Shown: positions 1 to 5,313 of the stretch, in pieces
Position numbering within the stretch: the first letter of the stretch is position 1
Layout of the letters: each line of letters opens with the position of its first letter
From: an uncultured Acetatifactor sp.
GTDB lineage: Bacteria > Bacillota > Clostridia > Lachnospirales > Lachnospiraceae
Length of the DNA stretch: 5,313 bases
Direction: 5' to 3'
NCBI GenBank assembly: GCA_910586775.1
Contig: CAJUJN010000005.1
Span: 107,598 to 112,910, forward strand
Notes under the pieces: generated by a model
Databases searched by the model: none
What the model was told of the DNA's origin: nothing
Seen by the model: the letters and a program-made list of their open reading frames with translations, nothing else
Position numbers and translations under genes: made by a program

Positions 1-61
1 CTCCGCAATCGGATGCCTCCTCACATGCCGCCATTTCTCCGCAATCGGATGCCTCTTCACA
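1..61 (-). repeat. 36-bp tandem repeat inside the DUF2264 gene
   Basis: Positions 1-25 and 37-61 match at 24 of 25 bases (one C/T difference at 20 versus 56), giving a 36-bp period, exactly 12 codons. The encoded unit is CEEASDCG, present twice and separated by EMAA. The array may continue past the left edge. It lies just after the PWEA segment (452-455), where I expect a variable loop in this family. Confidence 0.75.
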
Positions 62-1435
62 CATCGGCATCGCCTCCCAGGGATATTTGGTATTATAACA
101 AAGCTTGGAATAATTCCACATACCGTGTACATCTCCCCGGCTCTTTACCACCTTCCCCGTGCGCAGGATGGTCTCCCCATTTGCCTGATGGTTGGAGAAA
201 CACAATGCGGGACCGTCCAGACAGGTCTCTTTTACCTCTCCTTCTGCCAGTTCATCCCAGGTGCCGTTATTTTCCTTCGCCGTCCAGAAGGGATGAGTCT
301 CCGGGAGATGCAGGCAGAGAAACGCCTTGCCAAGCCAGAACGGGGACTCCGCACAGGAATACCCCTGCACCAACGGGGAGAACTGCCCGTAAAATCCAAG
401 CGTTGGCACGCCTTTGTACAGAAAATCCTCTCTTCCAAGGAACTGCATCAGGGAGCCGGAGGAAATCCGCCTTGCCCGCCCCGGCTCCGCCTTGCCTCCC
501 TGCATCATCAGGTTACCGGCAAAGGAGCTGGTGGCGGCATTGCGGTAAATGTTGCTGCGTCCCCACATATTCGTCCAACCGTCCCTGTCAAAGAAATCCC
601 CGTAGGTCTCCATCAGTTTATTGGAGTTTTCCTCAAATTTCCGTGCGATATAGGGCTCGTTCTCATATCCGTACCAGAGGTTCCAGATGGGAGCATACAC
701 ATTGAAGGCCCAACAGGAATAATAATCAAAAGAATGGCCGTCCCGGTACCATCCGTCCCCGGCATAATAGTTCAGGATTGCCTGGGCATGGTCCCGCATC
801 ACGTCTTTCCGGATTGGATACCCCTCCATATGCAGAAACGCCATGTCCAGCATATTGAACAGACGCCAGTTCTGCGGCACGGTGTTCGCATGGGCATACC
901 CCTCCAGGAACCCGGCGACTGCATCCTTTTCTTCTTTTGTATAAGTATCCCAAATCTGTGCCCTGCTTTCCCACAGACAGATTGCCAGAGCAGAAGTCTC
1001 CACCGTCTGCTGAAATGTCCGGAAAGGATCCGTATGCCCGCTGATGCTCTGCTGATCCTCATAAGTTCCCACATACAGCGGATCTCCCTTGGTGCACACG
1101 CTGAGAACCTGGCTCTTATAATATTCCGTTATGGAATAACCGCATATCTCCAGGTCCGGAATGTTGGCGATTAACGGTGCCGCGATAAAGAAGGAACGGG
1201 TCAATCCCTCAAACACCTCCGCAGTACGCTGAATTGCCTGGGCTTCCGGAGATGCATTCAAATGCGGATATGTGATCTCCGTCTCCTTCCTGGGCATGAC
1301 CACCGGTTTCCGAAAATCGTCGATATTCCGAAAAATACCTTCCAGCATGTATTTGCCGGCTTCCAGTCAGCTTTCTCTGGTCAGGCCAGTATACGGGCTT
1401 AAATCGTAATCCAATGCTTCTGGCTCAAATTTCAT
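1..1435 (-). CDS. DUF2264 family protein (probable glycan-active enzyme), interrupted by in-frame TGA, 3' end beyond window
   Basis: The minus frame from ATG 1433-1435 is open to the window edge (478 codons) except for TGA at codon 23. Family signatures, numbered from that ATG: GLTRSFFIAAPL (77-88), QNWRLFNML (188-196), a GDGWYRDG core followed by FDYYSCWAF (226-244), GWTNMWGRS (286-294), and SPFWLGKAFLCLHLP with HPFW (364-384). This pattern is DUF2264 (PF10022), an alpha-barrel family; I recall it being linked to CAZy GH154 beta-glucuronidases, which should be checked. No signal peptide is visible, so a cytoplasmic enzyme acting on imported oligosaccharides is inferred. Family members usually exceed 600 residues, so about the last quarter or more is missing here. 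The TGA follows TRES, where relatives usually have Trp (TGG). If translation restarts at ATG 1346-1348, with a weak GGAAG 11 nt upstream, only 29 residues are lost. The gene follows xth by 41 bp on the same strand. Family call is firm; functional status is not. Confidence 0.85.
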
Positions 1436-1450
1436 TTTCCTGTTTCCCTT

Positions 1451-1458
1451 CTCCTCCT
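1451..1458 (-). promoter_or_regulatory. Ribosome binding site of the DUF2264 gene, loosely spaced
   Basis: On the minus strand AGGAGGAG lies in the 41-bp gap after xth. It is 15 to 17 nt from ATG 1433-1435, longer than usual; an AAGGGA at 1445-1450 sits 9 nt from the ATG and may be the better match. Together they support a start here. No in-frame ATG, GTG or TTG lies between the site and this ATG. Confidence 0.55.
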
Positions 1459-1476
1459 GTACGCCCCGGACCACAT

Positions 1477-2232
1477 TCAATCCTTCAAATCCAGCTCCAC
1501 CGGGCAGTGATCCGACCCCATCACCTGCGCGTGTATTTTTGCATCTTCCAACCGACTCTTCAGCGCTTCCGACGCCACAAAATAGTCGATACGCCACCCT
1601 ACATTCTTAGCCCGGGCCTGTCCCATATAGGACCACCAGGAGTAGGCATCCTTCAGCTCAGGATAAAAATGACGGAATGTATCCACGAATCCGTTTTCCA
1701 GGACTCTGCCGAAGCGTTCCCGCTCCTCATCCGTAAAACCGGCGTTGCGGCGATTGGTCTTGGGATTCTTCAGGTCTATCTCCTTATGAGCCACATTCAA
1801 ATCCCCGCAGTAGATTAACGGCTTCGTCTCCTCCAGTTTTTTCAGATATTTCAGGAAGGCCTCCTCCCACTCCATGCGGTAGTCCAGCCTGGTCAGCTCC
1901 CTCTGGGAATTCGGCACATAAACCGTCACCGCATAGTAATCCTCAAATTCCGCCGTAATCACACGTCCCTCGTGGTCATGCTCCTCTACCCCGATGCCGC
2001 GTGTGACCTTCATCGGCTCCTTTTTAGAAAAAAGCGCCGTGCCGGAATAGCCCTTCTTCTCCGCGTAATTCCAATACTGATGGTAGCCCGGCAGCTCCAG
2101 CTCAATCTGGCCCGCCTGCAGCTTCGTCTCCTGAATGCAGAAAACATCCGCGTCCGCCTCCCGGAAAAAATCCATAAACCCTTTCTGCATACAGGCGCGC
2201 AGCCCGTTTACATTCCATGATATCAATTTCAT
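1477..2232 (-). CDS. xth: Exodeoxyribonuclease III (AP endonuclease, base excision repair)
   Basis: Predicted 251-residue cytoplasmic DNA-repair enzyme that cuts the backbone 5' of abasic sites and removes 3' blocking groups; the length is typical of the ExoIII/ExoA branch of the endonuclease/exonuclease/phosphatase superfamily. All active-site motifs are present: WNVNG with Asn7, IQETK with Glu35 (metal ligand), Tyr105 in VYVPN, GDLNVAH with Asp144 and Asn146, WRIDYF with Asp216, and the terminal GSDHCPV with Asp241-His242. ATG 2230-2232 is chosen because the protein then begins MKLISWNVNG as in the family and a full AGGAGG lies 7 nt upstream. The frame stays open upstream to ATG 2332-2334, which would add 34 residues unlike the family. 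The stop is TGA. The DUF2264 gene follows 41 bp downstream on the same strand. High confidence. Confidence 0.97.
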   Translation of the reverse strand: MKLISWNVNGLRACMQKGFMDFFREADADVFCIQETKLQAGQIELELPGYHQYWNYAEKKGYSGTALFSKKEPMKVTRGIGVEEHDHEGRVITAEFEDYYAVTVYVPNSQRELTRLDYRMEWEEAFLKYLKKLEETKPLIYCGDLNVAHKEIDLKNPKTNRRNAGFTDEERERFGRVLENGFVDTFRHFYPELKDAYSWWSYMGQARAKNVGWRIDYFVASEALKSRLEDAKIHAQVMGSDHCPVELDLKD

Positions 2233-2239
2233 CTCATAC

Positions 2240-2245
2240 CCTCCT
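2240..2245 (-). promoter_or_regulatory. Ribosome binding site of xth (decides the start)
   Basis: Perfect AGGAGG on the minus strand with a 7-nt spacer to ATG 2230-2232. It favours this start over the in-frame ATG 102 nt upstream, which has only GGGGAG 11 nt before it. Confidence 0.85.
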
Positions 2246-2414
2246 GCCCGCCCGGGGCGTCCATTCTGCGGTAACTCACTGATTTCGCAAAGCAGTTCCT
2301 GCAACGCATTCCGCATAATTGTCTTCTTTGTCATTATCTCACAGACTCCCCTGCAGATATCCGTTAAGCAGCCGGTTTCCGACCTGCAGCCGCTTTCCCG
2401 TACCGCCGATACTT

Positions 2415-2443
2415 ATCATATCACACTTACTTCACTTACGCCA
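2415..2443 (-). promoter_or_regulatory. Possible xth promoter (extended -10, poor -35)
   Basis: On the minus strand TATGAT (2415-2420) is preceded by TGA, giving an extended -10 element. The hexamer 17 nt further upstream, TGGCGT (2438-2443), is a poor -35. The spacer contains two direct copies of GTAAGTG, 9 bp apart, which could be a regulator site or chance. The resulting leader before xth would be about 175 nt. An alternative is TGA-GATAAT at 2333-2341, also without a good -35. Confidence 0.35.
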
Positions 2444-2468
2444 CTGAATGCAGAAAAAATATATTAGT

Positions 2469-2497
2469 TTGCACATATGAGCCAACTGTGTTATACT
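2469..2497 (+). promoter_or_regulatory. Sigma-A promoter of the HAD phosphatase gene
   Basis: TTGCAC (2469-2474), a 17-nt spacer, then TATACT (2492-2497) with an extended TGT immediately before the -10. Transcription would start near 2504, giving a leader of about 48 nt. The upstream in-frame ATG at 2477 falls between the -35 and -10 boxes, so it cannot be the start of the message made from this promoter. Confidence 0.8.
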
Positions 2498-2542
2498 TGT
2501 CAAAGTCAGGCTCTGAAAACTGTATCAGCAACGCCAATCAAC

Positions 2543-2547
2543 GGAGG
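2543..2547 (+). promoter_or_regulatory. Ribosome binding site of the HAD phosphatase gene (short spacing)
   Basis: GGAGG with only 4 nt to ATG 2552-2554, a little tight but the only good site near the DxD motif. With the promoter position it fixes the start at 2552. Confidence 0.75.
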
Positions 2548-2551
2548 CACC

Positions 2552-3373
2552 ATGAATTCCAACGCATTACTCAGCTTAAAACAGAAAAAACTCTTCCTCT
2601 TCGACATAGACGGAACGCTGGCCTTAGGCGACACCCTGTATGACGGCAGCGCCGAATTACTTCATCATATAGAAGCAATCGGTGGAAAAGCTTACTATAT
2701 CACCAACAATTCCACCCGCAGCGGCAGAGATTATGTGGAGAAATTCCGCAGGGCATTTCATCTGGAGACCACGGAAGATCAGTTTATCACTTCCGGCTAC
2801 ATGACTCTGCGCTTCCTCCGGAAGAACTATGCGGACGGCAGAATATTCGTGCTGGGAACCGTCTCCTTCATAGCGGAACTCCGCAAAAACGGCCTGCACA
2901 TCACCGAGACCGCCGACGAAGGTGCGGACTGTGTTGTAGTTGCCTATGACAGCGAGCTGACCTATGAGAAGCTGATTCAGGCGTGTAAAATACTCTCCAC
3001 CACGGATGTCCCCTTTTATGCCACCAATCCCGATCTGTGCTGCCCCATTGATTTCGGTTTTATTCCGGACTGCGGCGCCATCTGCAACATGATCACGGAT
3101 TCCACCGGTAAAAAGCCTGTCTATCTGGGCAAGCCCAGCCGTACTGTTGTGGATTTATGCCTGGAGCTGTCCGGCTTTTCCCATGACGAAACCCTGGTGG
3201 TGGGAGACCGTCTTTATACGGATATTGCCTGCGGTATCAACGGCAAAGTGGACACTTGTGTCCTGTTTACCGGAGAGGCAAAGCCCGGCGACATGTCGGA
3301 CACCCCTTATCCCGCGACTTTTTGCTTTGAAAATGTAAAAGAGCTTCTGATGCATTGCACCGAAGCTCTGTAA
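2552..3373 (+). CDS. HAD-superfamily IIA hydrolase (NagD-like phosphatase)
   Basis: Predicted 273-residue cytoplasmic phosphatase. Haloacid dehalogenase motifs appear in order: motif I FDIDGTL with nucleophile Asp18 and acid/base Asp20; motif II TNNSTRS with Thr51, the usual subclass IIA form; the C2-type cap between, including YATNPD (157-161); motif III Lys194 in GKPS; motif IV VGDRLYTDI with Asp219 and Asp224. This arrangement and length match the NagD / p-nitrophenylphosphatase group, which dephosphorylates nucleotides or sugar phosphates; the substrate cannot be told from sequence. An in-frame ATG at 2477 would add 25 residues but lies inside the promoter. The gene is monocistronic: divergent from xth, convergent with the DegV gene, and followed by a hairpin terminator 34 nt after its TAA stop. 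Intact; class certain, substrate unknown. Confidence 0.93.
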   Translation: MNSNALLSLKQKKLFLFDIDGTLALGDTLYDGSAELLHHIEAIGGKAYYITNNSTRSGRDYVEKFRRAFHLETTEDQFITSGYMTLRFLRKNYADGRIFVLGTVSFIAELRKNGLHITETADEGADCVVVAYDSELTYEKLIQACKILSTTDVPFYATNPDLCCPIDFGFIPDCGAICNMITDSTGKKPVYLGKPSRTVVDLCLELSGFSHDETLVVGDRLYTDIACGINGKVDTCVLFTGEAKPGDMSDTPYPATFCFENVKELLMHCTEAL

Positions 3374-3407
3374 TGGCAGACTCTTACATCCTGCTGATCC
3401 GAATCGG

Positions 3408-3436
3408 AAAACGCCTCCCTCGAGGCGTTTTTATTT
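3408..3436. terminator. Shared rho-independent terminator between convergent genes
   Basis: A 10-bp perfect stem pairs 3408-3417 (AAAACGCCTC) with 3422-3431 (GAGGCGTTTT) around a CCTC loop. On the plus strand it runs into TTTTTATTT, a good terminator for the HAD gene ending at 3373. On the minus strand the U-run is only four bases, but the hairpin begins 14 nt past the DegV stop, so it probably ends that transcript too. Confidence 0.9.
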
Positions 3437-3445
3437 GACGCTTTT

Positions 3446-4354
3446 CTATATGATACCTTTCTCAATAATGCCGAAACCCAGGGGATAAGGTCCCGTATGC
3501 ACACTGATAGTAGCCCCTATCTGATAGAGCGGAATTTCCTCCCTGCTGATCTCATACCCTTTTCCATGAAGGGCTTCCAGGGCACGCTCCCGGAATTCCA
3601 CGGCTTCCTCGTAATCATAGCCGTATCCTATGGCAATGCTATAGCTACCAATCCCCAGACTGCTTTTGTCCAGGTAATCCAGCAAAAGCTCTATGGCCTT
3701 CTCTGTAGTACGCTTTCTTCCTCTGCCGATACCGGAGGGAAAGATTTCCCCATCCTTCAATGTGATAACCGGCCGGATACCCAGTACACTGCCTGCCACA
3801 GCGGATACCTTTCCGATCCTTCCGCCATGCTTGAGATATTCCATATCCCCCACCGTGAAGAAAATCCTCCCGCTGCTGCGCATTTCCTCCAGACGTTTCA
3901 CTACAGCGTCGTATTCCATTCCACTGTCCCGAAGCTTTACCGCCTCCAACACATACAGCCCCTGCAGAACAGTGTTAATGCGGGCATCAATCACCGTGAT
4001 CCTGGCCTCCGGACAGCTTTCCTCTACAATCGATCTGGCATTCACGGCAGACTGCATGGAACCGCTGAACTTGGTGGTAATACAGATACAGATAACCGGT
4101 ATCCCGTCCTTCGCGTAAGGCATAAACACTTCCACATAGTCCTGAGTGGAAGGCATGGACGACTTGGGGTAAACTCCCTTGCGTTCCACCATCTGCTGAT
4201 AAAAATCCCGAATCCCGATATCTACGTTTTCCCTGAGATAATTCTCGTCGTCAAACGATACATAAAACGGTACCACCGTAATATTCTTTTCCTTCACCAA
4301 TTCCTGGGGCAGGTCACAGGAACCATCGCTGATAATGTGATACGCTTCTTTCAT
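3446..4354 (-). CDS. DegV family fatty-acid-binding protein (FakB-like)
   Basis: Predicted 302-residue soluble protein, near the family norm of 280-290. DegV proteins bind a single fatty acid; the FakB members present it to the kinase FakA so that exogenous fatty acids enter phospholipid synthesis. Visible signatures: ISDGSCDLP (8-16) at the N-terminus, SSMPST (65-70), TTKFSGSMQSA (93-103) in the place of the usual SGTYQSA segment, YLKHGGRIG (173-181) followed by a hydrophobic glycine-rich helix and IRPVITLKDG (193-202), and VHTGPYPLG (285-293) with the C-terminal His of the carboxylate pocket. GGGAGG at 4365-4370, 10 nt before ATG 4352-4354, supports the start; the stop is TAG. It has its own promoter and no partner kinase in the window, usual for these multi-copy genes. 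Family certain; the ligand, and whether it works with FakA, are inferred. Confidence 0.93.
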   Translation of the reverse strand: MKEAYHIISDGSCDLPQELVKEKNITVVPFYVSFDDENYLRENVDIGIRDFYQQMVERKGVYPKSSMPSTQDYVEVFMPYAKDGIPVICICITTKFSGSMQSAVNARSIVEESCPEARITVIDARINTVLQGLYVLEAVKLRDSGMEYDAVVKRLEEMRSSGRIFFTVGDMEYLKHGGRIGKVSAVAGSVLGIRPVITLKDGEIFPSGIGRGRKRTTEKAIELLLDYLDKSSLGIGSYSIAIGYGYDYEEAVEFRERALEALHGKGYEISREEIPLYQIGATISVHTGPYPLGFGIIEKGII

Positions 4355-4392
4355 AATGCAGCCGCCTCCCTACAGATCCATTTATCATGTAT

Positions 4393-4421
4393 AGGATACC
4401 ATGTCCTGGAAGAAATAGCAA
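4393..4421 (-). promoter_or_regulatory. Promoter of the DegV family gene
   Basis: On the minus strand TTGCTA (4416-4421), 17-nt spacer, then TATCCT (4393-4398) with an extended TGG before it. A second TTGCTA lies directly upstream (4422-4427). Transcription would start near 4386, leaving a leader of about 32 nt that holds the ribosome site. Confidence 0.65.
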
Positions 4422-4500
4422 TAGCAAACACTTATCTATATCACTTTTTATCATATTCACCCTTTTTAATATGGTTTTTATAACTACTTCTTCCTTTCTG

Positions 4501-4740
4501 TTATCGGTCCGGCGTATTCCCCAGACCGGCTTTGGGGGCCGCAGCCTCATAAGCCTCCTGATAAATCTCAATCAGGCGCTCCACTCCCATTCCCTTCAAC
4601 ACCTTCAGATACTCCTCCCAACTCTCTTCCAGATCCCGCTCTCCGGTCACCACCTCTACCGCATAGCGGTCTATATAGGCATTCATATCCGTTGACAGAG
4701 TGCCGATCTCCTTACTGTCACTCTCTGAATAGCTGATCAC
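4501..4740 (-). pseudogene. C-terminal remnant of an extracellular sugar-binding lipoprotein (ABC transporter)
   Basis: The minus frame encodes about 79 residues that look like the C-terminal helices of a family 1 type extracellular solute-binding protein from a carbohydrate ABC transporter: TLSTDMNAYIDRYAVEVV, then TGERDLEESWEEYLKVL, then GMGVERLIEIYQEAYEAA. The pattern T-D-x-N-A-Y, a few residues, T-G, then W-x-x-Y and G-x-x-x-L-I-x-I-Y-Q-x-A-Y is characteristic of the last segment of such proteins, normally more than 450 residues long. Here the frame closes with TGA at 4756-4758, and no signal peptide, lipobox or ligand-binding domain precedes it. The only early start is GTG 4738-4740, with GGA abutting it rather than a spaced ribosome site. 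I read it as the 3' end of a deleted gene, probably untranslated. The family call is by pattern memory. Confidence 0.7.
4505..4528. repeat. Inverted repeat at the end of the binding-protein remnant
   Basis: 4505-4512 (CGGTCCGG) pairs with 4521-4528 (CCAGACCG) over 8 bp with one G-T wobble and an 8-nt loop, overlapping the last codons. No T-run follows on either strand, so it is not a standard intrinsic terminator. It could stabilise the 3' end of a transcript or be chance. Confidence 0.4.
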
Positions 4741-4810
4741 TCCGGTAAAATGCCGTCACCATACATTATGATTATAGAAATATAAAATTAGGACAGGACT
4801 CAAAAAAAGA

Positions 4811-4839
4811 TAGACTTTCTGAAATAATTGCGATATAAT
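4811..4839 (+). promoter_or_regulatory. Promoter of the membrane-anchored regulator gene
   Basis: TAGACT (4811-4816), a 17-nt spacer and a perfect TATAAT (4834-4839) inside an A+T-rich stretch. Transcription would start near 4846 and leave a leader of about 95 nt, with a U-rich run (T4-G-T5-G-T6-G at 4897-4914) just before the ribosome site. On the opposite strand another TATAAT (4771-4776) may be left from a divergent operon. Confidence 0.65.
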
Positions 4840-4923
4840 GAGACTGTGTTTTGGGTTCTGTATATTTACCATTAATGCAGCACTGTACTTACGTACTTTT
4901 GTTTTTGTTTTTTGCTTTACAGC

Positions 4924-4928
4924 GGAGG
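4924..4928 (+). promoter_or_regulatory. Ribosome binding site of the regulator gene (long spacing)
   Basis: GGAGG with 12 nt to ATG 4941-4943, longer than usual but the only Shine-Dalgarno match in the leader. The in-frame TTG 4851 and ATG 4875 have none. Confidence 0.6.
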
Positions 4929-4940
4929 CTCCTTCCATAT

Positions 4941-5267
4941 ATGAAACACTTTAGCTTTCAAAAGCTGTTTTCTCACCGCACCAGACGCAATACCTTTGTT
5001 CAGTACTTTTTGTCTTATTTCATTCTGTTCAGTGTACTTCTTCTGGGTTTTTATTTCATCCTGCGGAATCAGGTTTCCGATTTTTATTTTGAAAAACTGC
5101 AGAATCAGGCAAGCGCAGGGCTGCAAAAAGTATCCGAAGAATTAGACAATGAGCTGGCATCCATCAACCATATACAGAGTGCCATCAACAGCAATGTCGA
5201 ACTTATCCTCTTCCGCCATGAGAATACGCCCTGGAACCAGTATCAGGCTTTCCAGGAATCAGGATAA
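4941..5267 (+). CDS. N-terminus of a membrane-anchored AraC/YesN-type sensor-regulator, probably frameshifted
   Basis: The open frame gives 108 residues and stops at TAA 5265-5267. A basic cytoplasmic N-terminus (KHFSFQKLFSHRTRRN) is followed by one membrane helix at about residues 20-41, then a helical segment (46-85) predicted to lie outside the cell. This is how large clostridial AraC-family regulators with an extracellular sensor domain begin; a YesM-like histidine kinase is the alternative. Such proteins run to about 700 residues, so 108 is far too short. Across the stop, the +1 frame from 5263 reads DKLIKLQK and the original frame resumes at 5286 as MLNSIRKKN, together a natural continuation of the sensor helix. 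That points to a one-base insertion near 5261-5264 and a one-base loss in the A-run 5282-5286. The diverging sugar-binding-protein remnant suggests it once controlled a sugar transporter. The DNA-binding part is outside the window, so the class is inferred. Confidence 0.6.
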   Translation: MKHFSFQKLFSHRTRRNTFVQYFLSYFILFSVLLLGFYFILRNQVSDFYFEKLQNQASAGLQKVSEELDNELASINHIQSAINSNVELILFRHENTPWNQYQAFQESG

Positions 5268-5313
5268 ACTTATAAAATTACAAAAATGTTAAATTCCATC
5301 AGAAAAAAGAACA

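Larger units (their letters stand above)
2233..2551. other. Divergent intergenic region between xth and the HAD phosphatase gene
   Basis: This 319-bp stretch holds no convincing gene. It contains, from left to right, the xth ribosome site, a 34-codon open extension in the xth frame, a moderately structured G+C-rich leader segment (about 2345-2400) with CTGCAG twice, a weak minus-strand promoter, and a strong plus-strand promoter. No tRNA, riboswitch or terminator was recognised. Confidence 0.6.
4741..4940. other. Intergenic region with probable deletion junction and regulator leader
   Basis: About 200 bp of A+T-rich DNA between the solute-binding-protein remnant and the regulator. The resemblance to the binding protein fades at roughly 4735-4758, which I take as the breakpoint. 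The rest holds the plus-strand promoter and leader, plus a possible old divergent promoter. Open frames across it show no family resemblance. Confidence 0.5.

Noticed and set aside
1..61. CRISPR array at the left edge
   Set aside because: Only two units are seen, the period is a multiple of three in an open coding frame, and the 11-bp interval is far too short for a spacer.
125..1174. Long plus-strand open frame (349 codons) and another at 13-705
   Set aside because: They lie antisense to the DUF2264 frame, lack ribosome sites and resemble no family; the minus strand gives clear family motifs along the whole stretch.
1367..1369. TGA as selenocysteine or as a Trp codon by an alternative code
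   Set aside because: The hairpin downstream is a weak 5-bp stem, no selenoprotein is known in this family, other Trp codons are TGG, and xth uses TGA as stop.
2477..2551. Upstream ATG 2477 as the start of the HAD phosphatase
   Set aside because: It lies between the -35 and -10 boxes of the promoter and has no ribosome site; 2552 has GGAGG and gives the normal N-terminus.
3497..4483. Plus-strand open frame of 328 codons opposite the DegV gene
   Set aside because: The product has no recognisable pattern, while the minus strand encodes a complete DegV protein with promoter and ribosome site.
4314..4571. Minus-strand 85-codon frame between DegV and the binding-protein remnant
   Set aside because: It overlaps both neighbours in another frame and contains the DegV promoter and ribosome site; no family resemblance.
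4851..4940. TTG 4851 or ATG 4875 as starts of the regulator, adding a hydrophobic N-terminus
   Set aside because: No ribosome site precedes either, TTG 4851 is only about 5 nt from the predicted transcription start, and the T-rich run alone explains the apparent hydrophobic residues.

Overview
The window looks like chromosomal DNA from a Gram-positive Clostridia member, most likely Lachnospiraceae. This rests on moderate base composition, strong AGGAGG-type ribosome sites, sigma-A promoters with extended -10 boxes, a DegV-family protein, an extracellular solute-binding-protein tail of the kind found with clostridial sugar ABC transporters, and the start of a membrane-anchored regulator of the AraC/YesN type. 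The assignment is by resemblance only.

Layout. (1) 1-1435, minus strand: a DUF2264 protein, probably a glycan-degrading enzyme. Its 3' end lies outside the window, it is interrupted at codon 23 by TGA where the family usually has Trp, and at the window edge it carries a 36-bp repeat encoding Cys every six residues. (2) 1477-2232, minus: exodeoxyribonuclease III, intact, 41 bp upstream of the DUF2264 gene and probably cotranscribed with it. (3) 2233-2551: a 319-bp divergent intergenic region with a convincing promoter for the plus-strand gene and a weaker one for xth. (4) 2552-3373, plus: a HAD-IIA (NagD-like) phosphatase. (5) 3408-3436: a hairpin terminator shared by two convergent genes. (6) 3446-4354, minus: a DegV-family fatty-acid-binding protein with its own promoter. 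(7) 4501-4740, minus: only the C-terminal tail of an ABC sugar-binding protein, a relic. (8) 4741-4940: leader and promoter of the next gene. (9) 4941 to the right edge, plus: the N-terminus of a membrane-anchored sensor/regulator, whose frame breaks at 5265 in a way that suggests two compensating one-base indels.

The middle of the window (exonuclease III, HAD phosphatase, DegV) is ordinary, intact housekeeping material. The two ends are sugar-related and look damaged: a nonsense codon in the DUF2264 enzyme on the left, and a truncated binding protein plus a frameshifted regulator on the right. This fits decay of glycan-uptake genes in this strain, but sequencing or assembly error could explain the point lesions (not the binding-protein truncation). 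I do not see a clearly new multi-gene system here.
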